Source of the DNA: Patescibacteria group bacterium
Lineage (GTDB): Bacteria; Patescibacteria; Paceibacteria; UBA9973; UBA2103
Assembly (NCBI GenBank): GCA_004322365.1
Contig: SCTS01000007.1
Location: 58,052 to 122,051, forward strand
DNA: 64,000 nucleotides
Direction: 5' to 3'
Position numbers and translations under genes: made by a program. This document shows, piece after piece, positions 48,936 through 56,826 of this stretch; the stretch's first letter is position 1, and each line of letters starts with the position of its first letter. Under the pieces are notes generated by a model. That model had not been told where the DNA came from and ran no database searches. It saw only the letters and a list, made by a program, of their open reading frames with translations.

Positions 48936-49880
48936 TTAACGAATTGAGCTACAACCAGATTGTGTGCTTAATGGTTGCCCGCAGTTACAAGGAAAGTTAC
49001 TTGTTATTGTTAGTGTCGGATTTTGATTCATGAAAGTCGTAAGAGATGCATCACACTGAGAAGAGTTACTGAATGGGCCAGCCTGTCTCGTAATTCTTGC
49101 CCCAGTACCATTAGGAGGTTGTAAAAAGTCACCTCGCCAGCCGTACTGCACAGTTGTTGGTGATGCAGGCTGAGCTCCTCCTGGAGTAGGAGTAGCAGGT
49201 GCTGATGGACTTCCTGCTGGTGTTGCAGGTGAAGTAGGAGGAGTTGCGGAAGCGGGACAGCGTTGCACAGCGTCACCCGTTGTGCACTCGCCCCCAGTTG
49301 GTGTTAAGAATGCATTATCAAGCCAACATGTTAGGGTACACCCAGCGCTCAATGTTCCATCGTACGCTCGCAATTCAGTTCCGCTCGGCAAAGCGCTTGG
49401 GTTAAGGGCACCAGTGGCTCCTGTTGCTCCGGTACTACCAGGAGGGGGTGTTGCTCTGCTCGAACTGCTTCCCCCTAAACCGCGTATGTTGTCATTGAGC
49501 GATTTTATATTGAGTATTTGGGGGTTGATGACGTTGAGCAGGATATACGATAATAAAAGTAAAACCAATCCTATGGCCGCTCCTTGGAGTCCTTCAATTG
49601 CGGCTTTTTTTGTCCCGATAGCATCGGATGTCATGTAGCGGATACCATCAAAGGTAATCATGACGACCCCAAGAATCGTGGCGACAGCAATGGTAAGTAC
49701 GAATATTCCATTTAAGTAATCAGTGAGCGATGTTTCAGCCCCAACAGCGCCCCCAGTAGGGAGAGGTACCGATACAATTGGTTGAAATTGAAACTGAGGT
49801 GGAGCTTCAGCATGGGCCGGAGTTGCCACCACGAAGAGTGAAATGAGAATGAGCGAAAAGATGAAAAGTGTGCGTGGCAT
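48936..49880 (-). CDS. VirB2/TrbC pilin-like exported protein with Pro/Thr tail
   Basis: A 314-residue protein: signal peptide (1-24), then two helices (about 54-76 and 97-121), the arrangement of VirB2/TrbC-type pilins in Patescibacteria, then a low-complexity G/T/P linker (about 143-160). Cysteines at about 179, 183, 196 and 204 lie in an external domain, followed by a second Pro/Thr/Ala-rich stretch (210-245) and a Cys-containing C-terminus. The tail is much longer than a normal pilin, so it may be surface-exposed. Confidence 0.65.
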   Translation of the reverse strand: MPRTLFIFSLILISLFVVATPAHAEAPPQFQFQPIVSVPLPTGGAVGAETSLTDYLNGIFVLTIAVATILGVVMITFDGIRYMTSDAIGTKKAAIEGLQGAAIGLVLLLLSYILLNVINPQILNIKSLNDNIRGLGGSSSSRATPPPGSTGATGATGALNPSALPSGTELRAYDGTLSAGCTLTCWLDNAFLTPTGGECTTGDAVQRCPASATPPTSPATPAGSPSAPATPTPGGAQPASPTTVQYGWRGDFLQPPNGTGARITRQAGPFSNSSQCDASLTTFMNQNPTLTITSNFPCNCGQPLSTQSGCSSIR

Positions 49881-49885
49881 GGTAA

Positions 49886-50854
49886 TTAAAATGTGAGTTG
49901 AAATGTAGTATCTCCGCGCTCTAAGAATTTTTTCATATTTTCAAATGAGACACTCACCGTATGTGTTCCTTTACCACCTCCAACCTTCCTAAATGTAGCA
50001 TTACGAGGCCGTGCAGGGTCAACTGCAAATGGAGAGGTGTCGAGGTTCCATGTATAGGACACATCATTCATATTGCTCACAAAGAGCGGGTACGCAACGA
50101 ATGATACCTCCTCGTTAATAAATGGGAATAGTCCCGCCTCGGCTTTATTGAAGCGCACGCCAAGAAGTGGTGCGTCCTCATAAATAATAAGAGATGGTGT
50201 TTGTGGTTGGATGAGAACTGAATTTTCTGCGACTACTGTTCCGCTTTTGTTGCTCACAAGAACAGAAACAGTAAAAGCAGAACCAAAGCGCGGAGGAGTT
50301 ACTGCGATGCTTGATTTCCCGTAGCCTGATTGTTTTTGTAAAGTAACCCCACCCATTTTCCATGAATAGATAAGAGATTCAGGTTCAGCCTCAATACCGT
50401 TTATAGGAAGATGAGGGATAGCAATAACCGTAACTATACTTTGTGCGGTAGGAAGTGGGCGCCCAATATACAAAGGAGGTGTGTAGGTATCCCCTTCCCA
50501 TATAATATCTACCGACGCTGGTCGAATGATGGTCACGGCATCGCCTCTAGCAACATCATTTTCAATAGCGATAACGCGTATGGTTTCAGCCGTTCCTTCT
50601 CCTCTTGCCGTGATAGAAATTGATTTGTGCCCGATGCCCTGATCAACCATTCTGTCGTTTACTAACCACATGTACGCCGTTGTACCCACCTCTTCCTGCG
50701 GGTCGGAGACCGTTAGTGTTACTTGATTGCCTGCGCGTGGGTGCTCGGGGCTTACCCCTATTTCTAGAGGTGAGCCAAAGCTTGGTAGCATAGCCGCTGA
50801 AGCAAAAATGGGCGCTAAGGTTAATAGAGAAAGCACGAGTATTCCACGGAGCAT
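49886..50854 (-). CDS. Secreted Ig/PKD-like protein
   Basis: A 322-residue exported protein with a signal peptide (1-20) and several beta-sandwich repeats: NQVTLTVSDPQEEVGTTAYM, SIVTVIAIPH...YSWKMGGV and a last SYTWNLDTSPF...GTHTVSVSF module, each with the W..N/D pattern of PKD-like domains. No enzyme motif is seen. Likely structural part of the envelope complex encoded around it. It begins 5 nt upstream of the pilin-like gene. Confidence 0.65.
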   Translation of the reverse strand: MLRGILVLSLLTLAPIFASAAMLPSFGSPLEIGVSPEHPRAGNQVTLTVSDPQEEVGTTAYMWLVNDRMVDQGIGHKSISITARGEGTAETIRVIAIENDVARGDAVTIIRPASVDIIWEGDTYTPPLYIGRPLPTAQSIVTVIAIPHLPINGIEAEPESLIYSWKMGGVTLQKQSGYGKSSIAVTPPRFGSAFTVSVLVSNKSGTVVAENSVLIQPQTPSLIIYEDAPLLGVRFNKAEAGLFPFINEEVSFVAYPLFVSNMNDVSYTWNLDTSPFAVDPARPRNATFRKVGGGKGTHTVSVSFENMKKFLERGDTTFQLTF

Positions 50855-50875
50855 AGTTCTTATTATAAGGGACGG

Positions 50876-51087
50876 GGAAGCTTTCAGCTTTCAGCTTTCA
50901 GCTTTCAGGGGGACATTGTCAGAGGGTAAGGTTGGCCTCCGGTCTCTAGCCTTTAGGCGACACCTCTGATGCTTCATCACCCTGTCGAGGGTTCGGATCC
51001 GGAGAGATCACAGGAAGCGGAGCTAGGAGTTAGGGGGGTTGGAAGTTAGAAGCTGAAACCCGACAGCTAGAAGTTTGAAGCCAAAAG
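50876..51087. repeat. Gene-free stretch with short repeats
   Basis: Contains TTTCAGC units in tandem (50881-50907), the second copy of the 31-nt repeat (50965-50995), and CTAG-family words near 51020-51080. It separates the secreted-protein operon from virB4. Confidence 0.6.
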
Positions 51088-52899
51088 CTATTCCGATGCT
51101 TCCCTCTTTTGTTGGGCTATTGCAAGAAGTTGAGATGGGTCTGAAGTAATTATTTGGTCTTCAGTGTAGGATGCAATTATTTTTATGGCGACATGTTTGA
51201 GCCCCGCGAAGAAAATTCCCTCACCCACATCAGATTCAAGCAGAAGATATTTTTCCTCCTCCGTGAGGTTGAATGTTTTTTGTACGGCATCTATGGATGT
51301 TGGTGACTGCTTCAAAAGAATTTGGATTGATGAGTTAGTGAGCATTGGCAGTCCGTAGGGTGACTTTAGGAAGTCCTCAACATCTTGAGTGATGGTAGCG
51401 AGACCAAGATAGTATTTTCTTCCGCGCTTTGCCATTCCGTAAAGGAATGCAGCGGTATCTTCTGATTTCATCATCCACCATGCCTCATCAATAACAAGAA
51501 GTCGTTTGCGCAAATCTTTTCTCACCGCATTCCAAATGAAGTGCGTAATGATATACATCGCAATTGTCTTCAACTCATCTTCCATGTTTCGAACTGAGAA
51601 CGCGACGAACTTTTTGTTGATGTCGACATTGGTTGGTCGGTTGATAAAGCCAGACCATGTGCCCTTGGTGTATTTTGTAATTCTCTGAACTAAAGACTCG
51701 CTTCCTTCCATACCGGCAAGCACTAGCTCGAAGTCAGAAAGAAGTGGTGGTTCCATGTTGGTGAAATCGTTCGCACCAGTGATGTCTTTGAGTGCGTATG
51801 TTTCCGTAATGGCGCGGTCAATAATCGCATCCTCTTCAGGAGTGAGCCCCCCAAGCATTAAGCGAAATAGTCCCACAAGGTTGATGATGTTTGAGCGGAG
51901 AATATCAGCTGGCGACTCGTCTTCACGAGCTACTGGCAAGTCGAAAGGATTGATGCGGTTTTCTGATGAGAGTGAAATATTGAAAAATCTTCCACCTACA
52001 GCATTTGCAAGATATTCGTATTCACTCTCAGGGTCGATGACGATAACCTCTGTGTCGAACATCAGCGTTCGCAAGATTTCAAGTTTTGTACCATATGATT
52101 TTCCTGAACCCGATTTTGCAAAGGTGACTGAGTTGTAGTTTTCAAGAGAAAATCGATCAAAGAGAATTAATGACGAGTTGTGTCTGTTTATACCGTAGAG
52201 AATTCCTTTGTCGCTCGTAAGGTCGAAGGATATAAATGGGAAGAAGCTTGAGAGTGGAGCAGAATTCATTTTCGAGTTCACCGCTAACTGGTCATCCCCT
52301 ATTGGTATGACACTCTTGAATCCTTGTTCTTGCTGGAATAGCGCAGGCTTTATGTAAACGAGTTTTGAGTCAAGGATTGAGCGCATCTCTGCTTCGGTTT
52401 TGTCCAATTCTTCTTGATCTGTGCCGTAAATTGAGATATAGAGACCTACATCAAATACTCGCTCTTGCGCCTGCTGGAGTTGATTTCTAAGTTGCTCAAT
52501 GTCTTGGTAGGCCGTGTCGAGCATAGGGTCTCGTACCATGCCTTTTTCTTGACGGGTCATGATTTGGCTCTGCACCTCGGCAACTTTTTTCTGAAACTTG
52601 CGGAGAATTGCTGCTGTGTCTACAGGATGAATGAATATGGAAATATCAAGCACGCGGTCACGGTTAATAATTGGAGCAAACCAAGTGCCTGACAGAAAGC
52701 GCGGATATGAAATTACATAGAAGGTGCGCACCAGCTTATCGCCCAAGTTCATTTCACGCGGAGTAATCTTTAACGCTGATGGAGCGATGATGTCTGCAAA
52801 ATCGAGTTTTGCTGCTTCATAAATATCCTTAGGTAAAAAAGGAGTCAGCGTCTCCTTCTTTTTTCCAGCGTTACCTAAAAATGTATCGAAGATTCCCAT
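51088..52899 (-). CDS. virB4: VirB4/TraC-type secretion ATPase
   Basis: A 603-residue ATPase that powers type IV secretion-like machines. Walker A GSGKS lies near residue 265 (FAKSGSGKSYGTKLE), Walker B LLVIDEAWW near 460, followed by a GLATITQDVEDF motif. The N-terminal ~200 residues form the CagE-like domain, while the upstream 223-residue gene carries another N-terminal piece: the protein is split compared with classic VirB4. It lies 2 nt downstream of that gene. Confidence 0.92.
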   Translation of the reverse strand: MGIFDTFLGNAGKKKETLTPFLPKDIYEAAKLDFADIIAPSALKITPREMNLGDKLVRTFYVISYPRFLSGTWFAPIINRDRVLDISIFIHPVDTAAILRKFQKKVAEVQSQIMTRQEKGMVRDPMLDTAYQDIEQLRNQLQQAQERVFDVGLYISIYGTDQEELDKTEAEMRSILDSKLVYIKPALFQQEQGFKSVIPIGDDQLAVNSKMNSAPLSSFFPFISFDLTSDKGILYGINRHNSSLILFDRFSLENYNSVTFAKSGSGKSYGTKLEILRTLMFDTEVIVIDPESEYEYLANAVGGRFFNISLSSENRINPFDLPVAREDESPADILRSNIINLVGLFRLMLGGLTPEEDAIIDRAITETYALKDITGANDFTNMEPPLLSDFELVLAGMEGSESLVQRITKYTKGTWSGFINRPTNVDINKKFVAFSVRNMEDELKTIAMYIITHFIWNAVRKDLRKRLLVIDEAWWMMKSEDTAAFLYGMAKRGRKYYLGLATITQDVEDFLKSPYGLPMLTNSSIQILLKQSPTSIDAVQKTFNLTEEEKYLLLESDVGEGIFFAGLKHVAIKIIASYTEDQIITSDPSQLLAIAQQKREASE

Positions 52900-52901
52900 G
52901 G

Positions 52902-53573
52902 TTATATAAGTGGCGCGTTAGCCTGATCCATAACGATTGGTTTTTCCAACTCCCCAGGGTTGAACTCTTTGTAGAGAAGCTCTATCACCTCTTCAGTACC
53001 AAGAGGAACGGTTCGTACCCCTGTGCGTGCCAACCCTTGTTCCACCACCCCCATTCTCTGCTCCAACTGTGTACGGTGTTCCTCAAAACCAATAGCATTC
53101 TCATCTCTCGATGACAGATTTGTCTTCCCAAACACTTTATTTTGCACTGCTTTTTTTATATCAAGAGCTGGTGGAGAGTATGGAACAACAATAAAGAAAT
53201 GTTTACTCATAATGTTCGCTCTCTCAATGAATGTTTTGATGAACTCTATATATTCGCGCACCTGTATTTTCATCAACTCCTCCGTCTGTGCCTTTAGTCG
53301 TTCTTCCAGAAGTGCTATGTAGGGTCTGATATCGAGTTTTCGCGATTGTATGAAAAACTGAACACTGAAATCAAGCGAATTCATAAAGCTCTGAAATTGC
53401 GAGAGTATGGCGTTTTGCTCGTCCTCTGACTTCAGTGCAAAGTTAATACTTGAAGCAAGCATGACCCCGACGAGTGTGCCATTTTTCATTACCATCACAC
53501 CGCCACGAACTTCCTTCACTGGAACGAAGTCCTGAGCCGCTTTTGTTTTTGTTGTTTTTTGGTCGCCAGACAT
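52902..53573 (-). CDS. TraC-like N-terminal domain protein (split VirB4 partner)
   Basis: A 223-residue soluble protein. VKEVRGGVMVMKNGTLVGVM and YSPPALDIKKAV resemble the TraC-like domain found at the N-terminus of VirB4 homologues. It sits 2 nt upstream of virB4, so the two products probably act as one complex at the membrane. No ATPase motif. A coiled coil is possible at about 90-130. Confidence 0.8.
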   Translation of the reverse strand: MSGDQKTTKTKAAQDFVPVKEVRGGVMVMKNGTLVGVMLASSINFALKSEDEQNAILSQFQSFMNSLDFSVQFFIQSRKLDIRPYIALLEERLKAQTEELMKIQVREYIEFIKTFIERANIMSKHFFIVVPYSPPALDIKKAVQNKVFGKTNLSSRDENAIGFEEHRTQLEQRMGVVEQGLARTGVRTVPLGTEEVIELLYKEFNPGELEKPIVMDQANAPLI

Positions 53574-53584
53574 ATTGTTGGGAG

Positions 53585-53619
53585 GGTTCTAGCTTCTAGG
53601 TGCTAGGTTTTAGCTTTAA
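53585..53619. repeat. CTAG-rich repeat, left flank of the four-helix-bundle gene
   Basis: GGTTCTAGCTTCTAGGTGCT and GGTTTTAGCTTT. It encodes the last codons and TAG stop of the four-helix-bundle gene, and is an imperfect inverted partner of 53986-54022. Confidence 0.7.
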
Positions 53620-53983
53620 GACTCGCAATGATAGCAACGAGCATCTTCGAAACTTCCTGTAGCGCCGCTACTATTTCATTATAGTCGACTTTTTCTCCGT
53701 ACTCTAAGCGTTTTGCTATTTCAAGCTGTGTTTCTAGTTCAGATACAGAACCTAAAGCAATGTGCAGGAATTGGGCGAAGTCTTTTCTGGTACTTCTCGA
53801 TCTGCCCTCCGCTATGTTGGAAGAAATTGAAACCGCCGCTCGTCTCATTTGATTAATGAGACCGAATTTCTCTTCAGACGGAAACTTAGAAGTAAGTTTG
53901 TAAATTATAATCGCTAAATCTATCCCCTTCTGCCACACAATAAGGTCTTTATGAGAATAGATTTTAGTCTTATTTGTTTGCAT
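53603..53983 (-). CDS. Four-helix bundle protein (S23/IVP family)
   Basis: A 126-residue helical protein of the 23S rRNA intervening-sequence (S23) family, related to the Avd proteins of diversity-generating retroelements. YSHKDLIVWQKGIDLAI, FGLINQMRRAAVSISSNIAEG and the helix ending KRLEYGEK are diagnostic. Here it is free-standing, between the split virB4 and prgI genes. CTAG repeats flank it on both sides; the right one contains the alternative GTG start at 53998, so ATG 53983 is preferred. It looks inserted into the secretion operon. Confidence 0.88.
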   Translation of the reverse strand: MQTNKTKIYSHKDLIVWQKGIDLAIIIYKLTSKFPSEEKFGLINQMRRAAVSISSNIAEGRSRSTRKDFAQFLHIALGSVSELETQLEIAKRLEYGEKVDYNEIVAALQEVSKMLVAIIASLKAKT

Positions 53984-53985
53984 TT

Positions 53986-54022
53986 TAAAAGCTGGCACCT
54001 AAAACCTAGTCCCTAGCACCTT
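53986..54022. repeat. CTAG-rich repeat, right flank of the four-helix-bundle gene
   Basis: GCTGGCACCTAAAACCTAGT and CCCTAGCACC. It lies between the four-helix-bundle start and the prgI stop, inverted relative to the left flank. Confidence 0.7.
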
Positions 54023-54023
54023 C

Positions 54024-54461
54024 TTATCTCTGTTTCTTGTCCGAATACATACTCTCTTTTATGTCCAAGCTCCACGCTAAGTCTTTAATCTTGTTTGAAG
54101 TGGCCGAAGGTGCGTATTTTGCCGGATCTTCAGCGGGTGTTTGCCCAGGAAGAGTAATTTCGTCAGGGAGGACAGTCTTTGATTGTTTCTTCTCCCAAAT
54201 GTAGAGTTTTGTGCGAAAAAGGTATTGGAAGCCAGATTCAAGTGCATTTATGAGAGGGCGGTCGTTGATTTTGTAGAATGCGAGTGCAGCACCTAAAAGT
54301 GCAATTGGCCCACCAATAACTATTGCAAGCCAGTGCGGCATAACAAACCACAGCGCTACGAGGAATCCTCCTCCTCCGACGAGGTATATAAATTGTACGG
54401 CAGTTAGAGGACCGAAAATTTTGTCTTCAACTTCAACGAACTGAGGAACTTGGAATTGCAT
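54024..54461 (-). CDS. PrgI-family membrane protein
   Basis: A 145-residue protein with the PrgI opening QFQVPQFVEVEDKIFGPLTA, two adjacent helices (about 25-45 and 48-66) and a cytoplasmic tail. PrgI proteins accompany VirB4 and VirB6-like genes in Gram-positive and CPR conjugation-type systems and may correspond to VirB3. TATACC lies 9 nt before the ATG. In operon with virB4 were it not for the inserted four-helix-bundle gene. Confidence 0.9.
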   Translation of the reverse strand: MQFQVPQFVEVEDKIFGPLTAVQFIYLVGGGGFLVALWFVMPHWLAIVIGGPIALLGAALAFYKINDRPLINALESGFQYLFRTKLYIWEKKQSKTVLPDEITLPGQTPAEDPAKYAPSATSNKIKDLAWSLDIKESMYSDKKQR

Positions 54462-54539
54462 ACTAGTAAGGGTATAGCGTTTAGTGGTTAGCGTCTAGGG
54501 TTTTAAGGAGAATAAAAAACTTCCTTAATTTAATGTATG

Positions 54540-54562
54540 TGTGGGATTTCGTAAATCCCACA
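54540..54562. terminator. Hairpin after the 54756 gene
   Basis: Stem TGTGGGATTT/AAATCCCACA with a CGT loop. Similar hairpins (stem ending GGG/CCC, loop CGT or ACG) follow the two genes upstream at 55388-55412 and 56022-56042. Confidence 0.65.
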
Positions 54563-54617
54563 TGCATGCGTCAAGAGTCCCCTATTTGAATTGTTTCTAT
54601 ATATGGAAATTTTTACC

Positions 54618-54651
54618 ATTCCTATATACCAGTTAACTGGTATATAGGAAT
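54618..54651. repeat. 34-bp perfect palindrome
   Basis: Arms ATTCCTATATACCAGTT without a loop, in the gene-free stretch 54563-54755. It lies downstream of the shorter paralogue. Confidence 0.8.
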
Positions 54652-54755
54652 TAACGCTCTGCGGAGGTCCGACATTTGCACTCTCTACATATCCGATGAA
54701 GCGTCCTCACCGCTTCATTCTCGCGACCCGGTTGTTGTTATTAGTAAGTATGTCA

Positions 54756-55169
54756 TTAGAAGGTTATTCTGATGTGCGCCATTTCCCCACGTGAGATCCA
54801 CCCACCCCCGTTGGGACCCTTTTCGCTACGTTCTCCAGGGAAGAGTGAAAACTTAAATCCGTTCTCAGTACAAAATTTTTTAATTTTTTTAAATGCTTGG
54901 AATTTCTCCATGTCCACTAATTCCAAATGTCCACTAAGGTTTTGATTAATATGTGTTCCTCCTCTGCTAGCTGCTTCTAGTATCTTTTGGTGTAGATTAT
55001 GATAAAAGACCTCTAGTGAGTCTGCGATCTCAGGGTATTTTTTTTCCTGTACCTGCATACGTTCTTCTTCTTTTTCTTTCTCTTCTTTCTCAACACGAAG
55101 TCTTATTCTATGTTCCTCAATCATTCGCTGTAGCGACAAACCTTGTGGGGATTGGGAAGATTTTTCCAT
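54756..55169 (-). CDS. Hypothetical protein, paralogue of the 55462 gene
   Basis: A 137-residue soluble protein: a charged coiled-coil half (about 15-60, long runs of E, K and R) followed by a folded part (about 65-137; LEVFYHNLHQKILEA, FKKIKKFCTENGFKFSLF). The C-terminal half aligns with the neighbouring larger gene, including FCxxxGxK. ATG 55169 is used: -10 TAGGGT and -35 TTGACA lie just upstream, so the 12 codons before it belong to the promoter. Function unknown. Confidence 0.6.
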   Translation of the reverse strand: MEKSSQSPQGLSLQRMIEEHRIRLRVEKEEKEKEEERMQVQEKKYPEIADSLEVFYHNLHQKILEAASRGGTHINQNLSGHLELVDMEKFQAFKKIKKFCTENGFKFSLFPGERSEKGPNGGGWISRGEMAHIRITF

Positions 55170-55177
55170 ACCCAAGC

Positions 55178-55205
55178 ACCCTACGCTGAATATTCTTTTT
55201 GTCAA
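55178..55205 (-). promoter_or_regulatory. Leaderless promoter of the 54756 gene
   Basis: TTGACA (55200-55205), 16 bp, TAGGGT (55178-55183), then 8 nt to the ATG. It is nearly identical in sequence to the promoter of the paralogue at 55986-56013. Confidence 0.65.
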
Positions 55206-55298
55206 ACAGCAATGACAAACACCATCCCTAAACGCTAAACCCCACCCTCCTACTTCACCCTACTGGTTCTCGGAGATCGCATACAGTCGTCTGAATGT

Positions 55299-55330
55299 AG
55301 CCAGTGACTTGATATATCAAGTCACTGGCT
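55299..55330. repeat. 32-bp perfect palindrome
   Basis: Arms AGCCAGTGACTTGATA without a loop, in the gene-free stretch 55206-55461 between the paralogues. A hairpin ATGTGGGACCT/AGGTCCCACAT (55388-55412) follows the larger paralogue. Confidence 0.82.
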
Positions 55331-55461
55331 AGTCATATTTTTTAGGTTACTCTTCTTTCCTCTTCGGGTAGTTCCTTAATTTACTACATGTGGGACCTAC
55401 GAGGTCCCACATCAGCATCTCTTACTTCTGCAATCTGTTTTCTACTACGACGAGCGCGCCG

Positions 55462-55977
55462 TTAGAAAAGTATGCTGATAATGTGATTTGTAGGTGGGGT
55501 TCGCCATGACGGAAATTCCCAGTCAAGATATTCTGTTCTAGAGTTGTCGGAATAGTGCAATTTTAGTCCATACTTGCTACAAAATGTTTTGAGGTCTTTA
55601 AATGCCTTCAGGTTCATCAGTGTATCTTTAGGTAAGTCCCATATGGAAACCTCGGCCATAACTGAATGGTGGCCTTTTTCGGTAGCCTCTAATATATTTT
55701 CATATGCGCTTGCTAAGAAATCTTCTAAGGTGTTAGAGGCGTTTAAACATGCTTCTGCTACTCGACGTTGTTCCTCCTCTTCCTTCTTGCGCTTTTCCTT
55801 CCGGTTTTCTTCATCTCTTCCCGCACCCCTCGCATCTCTTGTTTTGTCGTAAATGGTTCTACGTTCGCTTATCATTTCTCGTAGCGACCCATCAGGTGGA
55901 GATTCATTCCATTCCGTATTTTTTTGTCCCGAAGCTTTTCTTCCCCAGAACTCGTCCCAAAATGATACTTTTTCCAT
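55462..55977 (-). CDS. Hypothetical protein, paralogue of the 54756 gene
   Basis: A 171-residue soluble protein with an aromatic N-terminus (FWDEFWGRKASG), a long charged coiled coil (about 45-90) and a C-terminal domain shared with the gene at 54756 (LEDFLASAYENILEATEKG, FKDLKTFCSKYGLKL). The start at 55977 follows TTGACA (56008-56013), 16 bp, TAGAGT (55986-55991) and 8 nt, so the upstream in-frame codons are promoter. The pair looks like a tandem duplication inserted in the secretion locus. Function unknown. Confidence 0.6.
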   Translation of the reverse strand: MEKVSFWDEFWGRKASGQKNTEWNESPPDGSLREMISERRTIYDKTRDARGAGRDEENRKEKRKKEEEEQRRVAEACLNASNTLEDFLASAYENILEATEKGHHSVMAEVSIWDLPKDTLMNLKAFKDLKTFCSKYGLKLHYSDNSRTEYLDWEFPSWRTPPTNHIISILF

Positions 55978-55985
55978 ACCCAAGC

Positions 55986-56013
55986 ACTCTACGTTGAGTG
56001 TTTGCTTTGTCAA
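55986..56013 (-). promoter_or_regulatory. Leaderless promoter of the 55462 gene
   Basis: TTGACA and TAGAGT spaced by 16 bp, 8 nt before the ATG. It is conserved with the paralogue's promoter over the whole upstream ~35 bp. Confidence 0.7.
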
Positions 56014-56044
56014 ACAATAATGTTGGGTTTCGTAAACCCAACGT

Positions 56045-56806
56045 TTATTCTACTGGTTCGCGGTATGGGTCGACACCTCCTTTGTAGGCTGGCTTCGGTG
56101 TTTCAGTTGCTTGTGGTTTTATTGGTGCAGGAGTTTCAGTCGGCGCAGTCTTTTTAGTTTCTTCTCCTAGTTTTTCTTCTGAGATTGGCGTTACTGGTAC
56201 ACCCGTTTCGTCTGTTTTATTTTCGTTAGGTACATCTGTCACCAATCCTAGTTTTTCCGCAACAATACTCGATGGAGACAGGTCAGCCGTCTCTTCTGGT
56301 GTTACTACAGGAGGATTGAGTCGTTCCTGCTCTGCTTTGGCTCTGTCTGCTTCGTCAGGGTCTTTCCAACCATCAATCTTTTCTTTTTCGGCGAGAGCAT
56401 CCAACGCTTCATCGGAAAGAAGAAGAGGATCATTTTCTTCAGGTTTTTTCCCTAACTCTTCTTCGTCCCACACAGGCTCTGGTGCCACAATGTTTTCTTG
56501 CACGCGTCTTCGGGCCTCTTTAAAGAGACGGTCGTTTATATCAGCCACTAGTTCGTGAGTCGCTGCATTTGAGAGTTCCGGCAACATTTGATGAAGATTA
56601 GTTTCAAGTACTGCCTCTGACTCTAATCCCATGAGGGTTGCGTTGGCAATGTCACTTACCAAACCTGCCTGATTAAAGTTTAGTTTGTATTTAGCAAATA
56701 TGCCTCGATATATTGCAATAAGCTCCTTCGAGTCAAAAAAGTCGTTTACAGGCTTCGTTAGTTTTTTTCTTGCTTCAATATATTCGTCTCGCGTGTAATT
56801 TTTCAT
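56045..56806 (-). CDS. Acidic proline-rich protein of the secretion locus
   Basis: A 253-residue protein. The first ~110 residues form a helical domain (YTRDEYIEARKKLTKPVNDFF...NDRLFKEARRRVQEN). The rest is a disordered tail rich in E, P, T and D (about 112-253). No membrane segment, so it is probably a cytoplasmic partner of the TrbL-like protein encoded 20 nt upstream. I do not recognise the family beyond its occurrence beside such loci. Confidence 0.65.
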   Translation of the reverse strand: MKNYTRDEYIEARKKLTKPVNDFFDSKELIAIYRGIFAKYKLNFNQAGLVSDIANATLMGLESEAVLETNLHQMLPELSNAATHELVADINDRLFKEARRRVQENIVAPEPVWDEEELGKKPEENDPLLLSDEALDALAEKEKIDGWKDPDEADRAKAEQERLNPPVVTPEETADLSPSSIVAEKLGLVTDVPNENKTDETGVPVTPISEEKLGEETKKTAPTETPAPIKPQATETPKPAYKGGVDPYREPVE

Positions 56807-56826
56807 AATGGGTATAAGAGAATTAT

